This document shows positions 30,849-38,080 of a DNA stretch of 64,000 nucleotides, one piece after another. How positions within the stretch are numbered: the stretch's first letter is position 1; every line of letters begins with the position of its first letter. A program made the translations under genes and the position numbers. The notes under the pieces are model-generated. The model did not search any database, was not told where the DNA came from, and was given only the letters and a program-made list of their open reading frames with translations. Source of the stretch: Acidobacteriota bacterium. GTDB taxonomy: Bacteria; Acidobacteriota; Terriglobia; Terriglobales; SCQP01. Location: positions 1-64,000 of the forward strand of contig JAJYIU010000023.1 of the NCBI GenBank assembly GCA_021789895.1. Reading direction: 5' to 3'.

Positions 30849-32039
30849 TTAGCTGCCGGGCATCCGGCCCACATCTTGGGTGGCTGCAATTTGCCGATCA
30901 TTGCCGGCGAGATGGATTTTTTGCCACAATTGCTCGCGAATCAAGGCGCGTAAAAACTCGCGCCATCGCGCGCGGGCCAACGCCAGAAAGGCCGGCTTTT
31001 CCGAGGCGGCATCCGGATGGTGCAGCAGCCAATCCAGCAGCGCTTCGGCTTCCAGTTCCTCATCGCCCTCGCCGCGATCGTCCCAACCCTGGGCAAGCAA
31101 GCCGCGTTGCTTGTGCAGGGCGCGATCACGCAGCGCGGTATAAGCTCCCGCCTGCCGCAGCCAGGCGAGCAAATGCGGCTGCGCCGGATCGCCCGCCGGG
31201 CGTGCGGCGGCCGAACGATGAGCCGCCAAGCAGAGTTGCGGCTGCAACCAGAGCTCATCCAGCACCGCTTGCACGCGGAGTTCCAGGGCCGGCTCGGCCG
31301 GCGACTCGGCCTCGGCCGTTGCCATCAAGTGCTGCCAGGCGGTGGTGCGATGAAAAACGAAATTGGGCGCGGACGGGCCAGGTGGATTGGCCAGCAGGCG
31401 TCGCGCCTGGCGCAGCACAGCGAGCGCGTCCCGCCGTTTAAGGTCGAGCTTATGGCGCGGCCACCAGGCGGCAAAACGCGTGAGTTCTTCCGCACTGGCG
31501 CCGCAAGATGCTGCCAATTCGAGGGCCGCAGGATAATCCCGCCGGGGGTAAAACAGTGATTTGGCCGCCGATGCCACGATCCGCCGGGTGCGCGGACCAA
31601 TACAGCCGGCGCGGCGGGCCCGGCGCAGCGTGGCCCGGATATTCACCATAGCCTCGGACAGAGGAAGATAACGGCCGCCGACGCGGGCATAAGCTACGGC
31701 CACCTCGTCATCGTCGCGCAGACGGCGGTCACGATAGGCGGCAAAGATCGCGCCCACGCCGATCATTCCGAAGGCACAAAGTTCGGCGGCACGCAGCGCG
31801 CCCATGCTCGCGGCGCCCAGGACCGTGCACCCCTGATCCAAAGCCCAAAGAATTTCCTTATGCCAGACCGCCGGAACCTGATCGAACTCACCGTCAATCA
31901 GGACCAACAAGCGGGCGCCGGCGCGGACGGCGCGATAGACGTCGCCCTGGGTCACCGGGGGACGATAGTCCGCCCCCGCCAGACAGCGGCATGCTTCGGA
32001 AAGCGACAGGGACGGTCCCAGGAACACGACCGGGCTCAT
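30849..32039 (-). CDS. TfuA-like protein, partner of YcaO
   Basis: A 396-aa TfuA-domain protein. The first ~150 residues carry the family core: VVFLGPSLSLSEA, GDVYRAVRAGARLLVLIDG, VWHKEILWALDQG, GAASMGALRAAEL and the acidic DDDEVAVAYA. In characterised systems TfuA proteins accompany a YcaO enzyme and are needed for backbone thioamidation (for example archaeal McrA and the thiovarsolin pathway). The C-terminal ~230 residues are helical, Arg/Ala-rich and not recognisable. Its ATG overlaps the ycaO stop (ATGA, 32036-32039), so the two are translationally coupled. It is the last gene of the proposed RiPP operon. Confidence 0.9.
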   Translation of the reverse strand: MSPVVFLGPSLSLSEACRCLAGADYRPPVTQGDVYRAVRAGARLLVLIDGEFDQVPAVWHKEILWALDQGCTVLGAASMGALRAAELCAFGMIGVGAIFAAYRDRRLRDDDEVAVAYARVGGRYLPLSEAMVNIRATLRRARRAGCIGPRTRRIVASAAKSLFYPRRDYPAALELAASCGASAEELTRFAAWWPRHKLDLKRRDALAVLRQARRLLANPPGPSAPNFVFHRTTAWQHLMATAEAESPAEPALELRVQAVLDELWLQPQLCLAAHRSAAARPAGDPAQPHLLAWLRQAGAYTALRDRALHKQRGLLAQGWDDRGEGDEELEAEALLDWLLHHPDAASEKPAFLALARARWREFLRALIREQLWQKIHLAGNDRQIAATQDVGRMPGS

Positions 32040-33385
32040 GTGGCACGCTCCTGCGCCCTGCGGGCGCGTCTGCCCGGACGATAATGGGGATCGAAGTGGC
32101 AGCCTTCCAGGCCGGGAACCACCATTTTTACTACAAATATGTCCGATCCGGGCCGGCTAAGGTTGACTGCCACGACGCGCGCCACGCCCAAATCACGCAG
32201 GCGCGCCAAGAGCCAGGCAACATCCTGGCGCAGGCTGGAAGCACGCCAATGCGGCGCAGCCCGAAAATCGCGTTCACCCGCACCCGGCCGCAGGTGGCGA
32301 AAGCGGAAGCGTTTCCAATCCGGATCGCGCAGGCGCAGGTATTCCTCGCGGAAGACGTCGTCGCGCGAGCCGGCGATGAAAGTCAGCCGGCTTTGGGCCG
32401 CTTCGGTGAGAGCGCGCGAGAAGGCCACGCCACGGTCGGGATGGCAGCCCATGCCCAGGGCGTAATAGCCGAAGTGGAGGCGATCTTCACGGCGCTCGCA
32501 GATCATGCAGCGGAAGACGGGGACGCCGGCATCGCCGGCGAGGTCCCAGGCGGTGACATCAATTCCAGCGGCCGCAAAACGCTCGAGTAGTAGACGGCCA
32601 CCAGCGTCGCCGGCGCCGGCTAGCGCGAGGCGGGTGGCGTCGCGTTCCGCATCGGGGCGCAACTGCCAGAGCGCGATGGCGTCGCGCTCGATCACTTCAC
32701 AAAGCCCCGAGCTGACCGCCTCGAGCAGGATATTGCCGGAGGCCAAGCCGTTGGAGTTGGCTTGAAAAAAGCCGCTGCTGGGAGGCCAAGGTAGCGAAGC
32801 ATCGGCGTGCACCAACTCGAAAGGAAGCCAGACCGGCTGCCGCTGCAAAAGGTCGAATCCTTCAATCCAAAAAATCGGAGTTTCCGGGGTCCACTCCCGT
32901 CCGGCGGCGAACGGCAGGTCCTCCATTTCGATCAGCGGCAACTCGCGCACTAGCGAAGCATAGCAGCCAAAGCGCCGCGGCAGGCGGATGCTTTCCGCAT
33001 GCTCCAACTCGATACTTTCCATTACCGCCGAAACGGCGGCGGCAGCCGGCTTGAGTCCTTTCCCTTGCGAGACGGAGAGGTTACGGGAATTGGGGCGAAT
33101 GGCGACCGCGACGGGAATGCCGATGCGGTCGAGGCCGGTAATATCGGCCACCCGAGTGATGCCGAATTCCGCCAGGCGCGGGGACAATTTCGCCAGGGTG
33201 ACGGTGGGCGAGCAGACGCGATGCGTGCCGGCGCGATAACGTTTCCGGCCGGGATCGTCGTCGCCGGGCAGGAGCGACGCGAGTTCCTTCAGATCCGGCG
33301 AGAGCGGTGCATCTTGCTTGAAATTCGCCCCTGGCCGGGAAAATTGAGCTTCGTTTATCATGCCCGGTGGCGGTGAGCTTGGCAT
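32036..33385 (-). CDS. YcaO-domain ATP-dependent backbone-modifying enzyme
   Basis: A 449-aa YcaO protein. The fold's nucleotide-site motifs are visible: NLSVSQGKGLKPAAAAVSA, ESIELEHAE, LASGNILLEAVSSGLCEVI and ERDAIALWQL. YcaO enzymes phosphorylate peptide-bond oxygen to install azolines, amidines or thioamides. The C-terminus lacks the PxPxP ending of azoline-forming members, and no E1-like or ocin-ThiF partner is encoded nearby, whereas TfuA is coupled downstream; thioamidation is therefore the most likely chemistry (inference). The start could be 33385 or the in-frame ATG at 33361; neither has a strong ribosome site. It follows the kinase gene by 21 bp. Confidence 0.92.
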   Translation of the reverse strand: MPSSPPPGMINEAQFSRPGANFKQDAPLSPDLKELASLLPGDDDPGRKRYRAGTHRVCSPTVTLAKLSPRLAEFGITRVADITGLDRIGIPVAVAIRPNSRNLSVSQGKGLKPAAAAVSAVMESIELEHAESIRLPRRFGCYASLVRELPLIEMEDLPFAAGREWTPETPIFWIEGFDLLQRQPVWLPFELVHADASLPWPPSSGFFQANSNGLASGNILLEAVSSGLCEVIERDAIALWQLRPDAERDATRLALAGAGDAGGRLLLERFAAAGIDVTAWDLAGDAGVPVFRCMICERREDRLHFGYYALGMGCHPDRGVAFSRALTEAAQSRLTFIAGSRDDVFREEYLRLRDPDWKRFRFRHLRPGAGERDFRAAPHWRASSLRQDVAWLLARLRDLGVARVVAVNLSRPGSDIFVVKMVVPGLEGCHFDPHYRPGRRARRAQERAT

Positions 33386-33406
33386 GGGGAGCGCGGAAGC
33401 TTGAAC

Positions 33407-35665
33407 TTATGCCTGAGTCGGCGCCGCAGAGTCGTTCGCCAGCGATAAGCCATACCCCGGGCCGATGCGGGCCAAAAACGCTTGCATGCTCGGCTCGTTC
33501 AGAAAGCGGCGAAGCCGGGGCCAATGCTGGAGGGTGCATTTGACCACGAATAATTTATTATCGCGGGCCTGCCAGGCCCGCTCGAACCAAGCCAAGCCGC
33601 CCTCCAGATCTCCCAAAAACAAGCATAGAAAGGCCAGATCGAAGCTGGGCGGGCGCGGGCTGGAGCCGAGCTCGGCGAGAATGGCACGGGCATCGCTTTC
33701 CCGGCCTGCCATGGCATACCCCCAACCCAGATGGCCGCGCGTCCAATGAAATTGCTCAATCAGTCGGTTGCCCTCTTGGTAACGTTCCAAATACCAAAGC
33801 ACCAGCGCCTGCATCGCTTTGAGCGGAAGATAGCCGGGCGAAATGAGCGCGGTGCGATGAATCTGCTCGAGCGCATCCTGATGGCGATCCTGCATGAGCA
33901 AGACCCAGGCCAGATGGCCGCCGGCGATGGGTTCCAAAGGATCGATGGCGAGGGCGCGTTGGGCTTCCAGCAGCGCCTCCCCGGGGCGATCCAGGACGGC
34001 CTGCAATAACATGCTGTAGGCCAGATGGGTTTCGGCGGAGTTCGAATTTTGTGCGAGCGCGTCCTGGAAGGCACGCTCCGCCGCCGGCCAGTCCCAATCA
34101 TAGTTGAGCGCGATCATGCCTGCGGCCAGTTGCGCTTCCGGCAAGCGGGGCTCGAGTTTGAGCGCCTTGCTGAGGGCGGCGCGGGCCAATTGATAAGCTT
34201 CCGCCGGCGGCAGAAATCCATAATTGCCGGCGCGCACATAGCTGCTGGAGAGCGCGGCATAAATAGGGGCGTACGTGGGCTCGAGCTGCAAGGCCTGTTG
34301 AAAATCGCGCCACGCCCGTTGCAATCCCTGCAGCGTCATTTGTTGACCGGCCTGGCGGGCTTTGAGATATAGCCGGTAGGCTGCGGGGTCCACGCGCGCG
34401 CACGGCGCCGACTGGGGCGATTCGACTTCAGGAACGCGAAGCTGGAGCGCGCGCGCAATTTTTTGCGCCACTTCGGCCTGGATGGCGAGCACGTCGCCTA
34501 CGTCGCGGTCGTAAGCTTCGGCCCAAAGCTGGCTCTGGCTGGATAATTCGGTGAGCGCAATGCGAATGCGCAAGCGATTTCCGGTATGGGCCACGCTGCC
34601 CTCCAGCAGCGCGCCGACTCCGAGTTCGCGGCCAATTTCAGCCAACGATTTTGGGCTGTTTTTATAACGCATGGCCGAGCGGGAAGAGATGACGCGCAAG
34701 CCGCGGACTTGGGCCAAGCGAAGCGCAATTTCCTCGGTCATGCCATCGCTGAAATATTCTTCCGCCTCGCCACCGCCGCGATTGACGAGCGGCAGCACCG
34801 CCAACGAAGCCGGCGCCACGGCAGTGGCGGAAGGGGTAGCCCGGGGATGAAGGTCCCGGCCGCGCAAGGCGTCAGCCAATTCGCGCGCGCTAGAAAAACG
34901 ATCAGCGGACTTCTTGGCCAGCAGCCGGTCCAGAATCGGCGCCAGCGCAGGGAAAGGCAGCGGCGGCGGCGTTTCATTCAAAATGCGCAGCGCGGCGCTC
35001 ATGCCGGCCGGCCCGGCGGGATCTAGGAATGGATGGCGGCCAGACAGCATCTGATAAAACACGATGCCCAGGGCAAATAAATCACTGCGGGCATCCAGCG
35101 GTTGCGCCTGCAATTGCTCGGGCGACATATAAGCGAGCGTGCCAATCAGCCAGCCCGGCTGGGTCAGCGCGGTCGCCATCGTTTCCGCCTCCAACACCGC
35201 CAACCGCTTGGCCAGGCCGAAATCGACCACTTTGACGTGCAGGTCGGGGGTCAACATAATGTTGGACGGCTTCAAATCGCGATGCAGAATGCCGCGCGCA
35301 TGCGCCGCAGCCAGCGCGTCGGCGATCTCGAGGGCCAGCTTGACCGCCTGCTCCACCGGCAAGGGCCCCTGGCGCAGGCGTTGGTCCAGGCTTTCGCCCT
35401 GGATATATTCCATCGCGATGTAAGCTACGCCTTCGGCTTCGCCGGCCTCGTAAATTTTGCAAATGAACGGATGGTCAATCGTCGCCGCCGCGCGAGCTTC
35501 CTCGAAGAAACGGCGGCGCGCAGCCTCGCCCGGCAGCTCGGAAGGAGCGAGAAACTTGAGCGCAATATTTCGACCCAGGCGCGGGTCTTCAGCCAGGTAG
35601 ATCTCGCCCATGCCGCCCAGGCCCAGTTTGCGGCCCACCAGATAATGCGAAAATTTCCGCTGCAT
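33407..35665 (-). CDS. Serine/threonine protein kinase with TolB-like and TPR domains
   Basis: A 752-aa soluble protein. Residues ~8-270 are a Hanks-type kinase: GLGGMGEIYLA, the ATP Lys in IALKFL, catalytic loop HRDLKPSN, DFG in VVDFGLA, and GTLAYMSPEQ. Residues ~285-420 resemble the TolB/FlgO-like region found between kinase and TPR parts in this protein class (LAVLPLVNRGGG; YFSDGMTEEIALRLAQ). The rest is a TPR array (LEPTYAPIYAALSSSYV; LAIDPLEPIAGGHLAWVLL). No membrane helix is seen. It sits between the Nif11-like peptide gene (91-bp gap) and ycaO (21-bp gap) on the same strand, so it may control or be co-expressed with peptide production. Confidence 0.92.
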   Translation of the reverse strand: MQRKFSHYLVGRKLGLGGMGEIYLAEDPRLGRNIALKFLAPSELPGEAARRRFFEEARAAATIDHPFICKIYEAGEAEGVAYIAMEYIQGESLDQRLRQGPLPVEQAVKLALEIADALAAAHARGILHRDLKPSNIMLTPDLHVKVVDFGLAKRLAVLEAETMATALTQPGWLIGTLAYMSPEQLQAQPLDARSDLFALGIVFYQMLSGRHPFLDPAGPAGMSAALRILNETPPPLPFPALAPILDRLLAKKSADRFSSARELADALRGRDLHPRATPSATAVAPASLAVLPLVNRGGGEAEEYFSDGMTEEIALRLAQVRGLRVISSRSAMRYKNSPKSLAEIGRELGVGALLEGSVAHTGNRLRIRIALTELSSQSQLWAEAYDRDVGDVLAIQAEVAQKIARALQLRVPEVESPQSAPCARVDPAAYRLYLKARQAGQQMTLQGLQRAWRDFQQALQLEPTYAPIYAALSSSYVRAGNYGFLPPAEAYQLARAALSKALKLEPRLPEAQLAAGMIALNYDWDWPAAERAFQDALAQNSNSAETHLAYSMLLQAVLDRPGEALLEAQRALAIDPLEPIAGGHLAWVLLMQDRHQDALEQIHRTALISPGYLPLKAMQALVLWYLERYQEGNRLIEQFHWTRGHLGWGYAMAGRESDARAILAELGSSPRPPSFDLAFLCLFLGDLEGGLAWFERAWQARDNKLFVVKCTLQHWPRLRRFLNEPSMQAFLARIGPGYGLSLANDSAAPTQA

Positions 35666-35756
35666 GGCGCGCGCCGCAACCCTCCGGCTGCGTCAAGGCA
35701 TGGAACCCCGCGATTCCATGCGGCCTCTTCTAACACCCTTGCGGCCAGGGTAAGCT

Positions 35757-35993
35757 TTATTTAGCCACCCACACGATGCAATTCGCCTCCTGATCCGTAG
35801 CGACGGGAGAGACGGCGTTGAACTTCGCCCGCAAGGCGTTGAAGAGATCGGCCTTGGTGAAGCTGTAACCATGTTTTTGCCCGCTGGCGAGCATGACTTG
35901 AAAAAACTGGTTGCCATTCGCCAGCACTTCCGAGCGCAGCTCCAGATTACTTTGCATTTGCTCCAGAAACGCTTTTGCATCGTCCAAAGCCAT
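35757..35993 (-). CDS. Nif11-like leader peptide, candidate RiPP precursor
   Basis: A 78-aa peptide. Residues 1-~57 match the Nif11-type leader pattern: MALDDAKAFLEQMQSN opens like the family, and HGYSFTKADLFNALRAK (41-57) corresponds to its conserved GF/Y-x-F-(S/T)-x-x-(D/E)-L-x-x-A-L ending. The remaining ~20 residues would be the core, ending ANCIVWVAK (70-78), short, hydrophobic and with one Cys. There is no Gly-Gly cleavage site. An excellent ribosome site, GGAGG, lies 8 bases before the ATG at 35993. It lies 80 bp after the N-methyltransferase gene and 91 bp before the kinase gene, all on one strand. It could be a substrate for YcaO-TfuA, the methyltransferase, or both. Confidence 0.82.
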   Translation of the reverse strand: MALDDAKAFLEQMQSNLELRSEVLANGNQFFQVMLASGQKHGYSFTKADLFNALRAKFNAVSPVATDQEANCIVWVAK

Positions 35994-36073
35994 ATTGAAT
36001 TCCTCCGGGCAAGAAGTCGAGCAGTCCGGTCAGCACGCTTCCACTACAATAGCAAGAAAATAGCGCGGCGGAG

Positions 36074-36862
36074 TCAAGCCTCCGGAAGGCCCAATTTTTT
36101 TGCCATTTCGCCATCGCGCGGAGGCGCGGCGGCGGGGGGAATCAACAACGTCGTGAGGCGGGTGATTTTGGCCGCCGGCAACCGATGGAGCGGCATGGGT
36201 TGGATGCTGGGCGGACAGGCCGGAAAATTGGCGGCCTCGTAACAGATGACTTGGTGGCCGGCGGGATAATAGCGCAGCAACTCCGCCGCCAGCAATTGCA
36301 ATCCGGCCCGGTTCGGCCCGGCCAATTCATATTGATATTGGCCGACAATACCGATTTGCCACAGGATGAGCGCGCACAGCGGATCAGGCCGGCGATGCTG
36401 GAGCAGGAACAGGGTGGCTTCGAAGCACTGATAGCCGGCCGTGGACAGATCGAAATCCAAAGCGGCGCCCAGATCGGCAAACAGGCAATCTTCGGCAGAG
36501 ATACCGGGCAGCATTTCCGCTTCGCAACCGGCGGCGCGGGCGCGGCGCACCGCTTCCGGGCCGAGGTAAGAGAAGACCGCGGGATGACCATAGAGCAGGA
36601 CGCCCAACCGGCAGCCGTCGCGCAAGCGCGAGGCAATATGATCCAGCATGCGCTCGTAGGATTCCTGGCGGGAGCGGCCGGGAAGGAAAAAAGCGTCGAG
36701 CGATTCCGCGCCCGGCTGCAAGCGGCGCAGCCAGGCGGCGGTACCGGGCTCCGAGACCAGGAACAATAGTTTTTGCGCGTGCCGAATCAACCCACGGGTT
36801 TGGAGCGTGACGTGGGAAACCATCTGTATGCCCGCGCCGGCAACCCAGAGCGAGCCGTTCAT
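36074..36862 (-). CDS. Split-borosin-type peptide backbone N-methyltransferase
   Basis: A 262-aa SAM-dependent enzyme of the tetrapyrrole-methylase superfamily that most resembles borosin alpha-N-methyltransferases (OphMA, SonM). Supporting segments: the opening MNGSLWVAGAGIQMVSHV, R65-x3-Y69 in SRQESYERM (equivalent to the catalytic Arg/Tyr pair of OphMA), LLYGHPAVFSYL (89-100), EMLPGISAEDCLFADLG (116-132), QCFEAT and LILWQIGIVG. It lacks a fused core peptide, so it would act in trans as in Shewanella SonM. The ATG overlaps the stop of the small gene upstream (ATGA), with AAGGAG 8 bases before it. Classical CobA or SUMT roles are unlikely: no corrin or haem genes are near. Confidence 0.88.
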   Translation of the reverse strand: MNGSLWVAGAGIQMVSHVTLQTRGLIRHAQKLLFLVSEPGTAAWLRRLQPGAESLDAFFLPGRSRQESYERMLDHIASRLRDGCRLGVLLYGHPAVFSYLGPEAVRRARAAGCEAEMLPGISAEDCLFADLGAALDFDLSTAGYQCFEATLFLLQHRRPDPLCALILWQIGIVGQYQYELAGPNRAGLQLLAAELLRYYPAGHQVICYEAANFPACPPSIQPMPLHRLPAAKITRLTTLLIPPAAAPPRDGEMAKKLGLPEA

Positions 36863-37140
36863 GACTGGGGCTCCTTCGCCGGGGGGGCGGAGGGTTGCGT
36901 TTCGCCGGCGGCCTCCGCCGCTTCCAACAATCCCCTCCAGGCCAGCAGCAACAGATCGTGTTCCGGCGGCAACGCCAGCAGCGTCCGCAGGCGCAAAGCG
37001 TTCGAAGTCAACAGGGCTTGCCGTTCGTCTTCATGCAAGCCGCGTCCGGCCAGCAACGATTCCGGCTGGGCGCGAAATGCCCGCGCTTGGAGCGGATCTT
37101 CCGCCAACTCGATCAGAAAATCCAGCAAGGCTTCTGACAT
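36859..37140 (-). CDS. SonA-like borosin-binding-domain peptide, candidate precursor
   Basis: A 93-aa peptide. Residues 1-~55 (MSEALLDFLIELAEDP..., then FRAQPESLLAGRGLHEDERQALL) follow the LigA-like helical pattern of the borosin-binding domain: a D-P-x-x-x-x-x-F-x-x-x-P-x-x-x-L-x-x-x-G-L-x-x-x-E-x-x-A-L spacing, as in SonA of Shewanella. The part after the domain, PPEHDLLLLAWRGLLEAAE (58-76), is the probable core region, followed by a Pro/Ala tail. It directly precedes, and overlaps by 4 bp, the N-methyltransferase gene. I chose the ATG at 37140 because it starts exactly at the domain; TTG/GTG starts up to 37230 would add a basic extension. Its own ribosome site is weak. Confidence 0.8.
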   Translation of the reverse strand: MSEALLDFLIELAEDPLQARAFRAQPESLLAGRGLHEDERQALLTSNALRLRTLLALPPEHDLLLLAWRGLLEAAEAAGETQPSAPPAKEPQS

Positions 37141-37279
37141 GCTGCCCAGCTTAGCGTAAAACAATCGCCGGGCCGGAAGGTCGCGTTGCGCCGCTTCTCC
37201 CACCGGCTCTCGTCCATGCAGTACGGCCAAACGAGTCAGTTAACGCCTTCCGCCGGTGGACCTGAATTCACGGGGATGC

Positions 37280-38080
37280 TCATAGCAGTTTGCCGGGGCT
37301 ACACGGGGTGAATTCCTGCCATTGGGTTTTGAACCGGGCCGGGTCCGAAACCCATTGGATTGCGGACGGGGCAGCCTCGAACTGCGCGTAGATCGGCCGG
37401 GCAGGGTTTAAGCCCAGCTCGCGATAATCCCGCGGAGGGCCGAGGCGGAGCTCACTTCGGAAGTAACGCGGATTCGGCTGCCATTCGAGTTGCCCGTCTT
37501 TTCCGAGCCAGGGATACCAGGCCAGCCCGCCTCGCGCCCGCACCTCATCATAGAGAAAGCCATATTCGCGGTCACACCAAGCGCCGAAGGTCAACGGCTG
37601 TTCAAAATCGGCGCTGATGGTGGCGTGAGCCCATCCGGGCGGGACCACCACCACCTCGCCCGGCCCGGCTTCCACGGCAAAACAACGGCCGGGGTGGTCG
37701 GCGGCGAATTCCTGCATATAAATCACGGCCCGGCCGCTCCAGATCTCGTAAAGTTCGGGTGGCGACCATCCGCTATGCTTCGAGACCCGGTGGATATGGC
37801 CCTGGCTGCGGACCGGTTCGTTTCCAAGCTTCCCCGCCGCAAAAGCGACCACCCCGAAGAGCAGCATCCTGGATTGGAGTTCATCCCGATGCTCCCGCTT
37901 GCCAACATCCATGACGATGGCGTAGACGGGATCCGGACCGGCGCAGGCAGGATCGCGCAGGCTGGAGCGAATCGCATCCAGGCGGCGGAATTCCGCTGCC
38001 GGACCGAACACATCCGGCCGGTATTGAAACCCCAGCGGATTGTAGGTGGCATATACGCCAATGCCCGGATCAAAGCTCAT
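37280..38080 (-). CDS. Cupin-type glucose-6-phosphate isomerase (second copy)
   Basis: A 266-aa cupin protein of the archaeal-type phosphoglucose isomerase family. The metal-binding cupin motif is present: H-x-H in QGHIHRV, Glu in PPELYEIW, and the distal His in PPGWAHAT. It would interconvert glucose- and fructose-6-phosphate, or a related aldose/ketose phosphate. The ATG at 38080 overlaps the stop of the upstream mannose-6-phosphate isomerase gene (ATGA). Its ~80 C-terminal residues exceed the core cupin and are unrecognised. It is the last sugar gene before the RiPP operon, with 139 bp between. Confidence 0.8.
   Translation of the reverse strand: MSFDPGIGVYATYNPLGFQYRPDVFGPAAEFRRLDAIRSSLRDPACAGPDPVYAIVMDVGKREHRDELQSRMLLFGVVAFAAGKLGNEPVRSQGHIHRVSKHSGWSPPELYEIWSGRAVIYMQEFAADHPGRCFAVEAGPGEVVVVPPGWAHATISADFEQPLTFGAWCDREYGFLYDEVRARGGLAWYPWLGKDGQLEWQPNPRYFRSELRLGPPRDYRELGLNPARPIYAQFEAAPSAIQWVSDPARFKTQWQEFTPCSPGKLL

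Noticed and set aside
36074-36862. Reading this gene as a cobalamin or sirohaem methyltransferase
   Set aside because: The fold is shared, but the LLYGHPAVF and LPGISAEDCLFADLG segments, the Arg/Tyr pair and the coupling to a small helical peptide gene fit the borosin group, and no tetrapyrrole genes are near.
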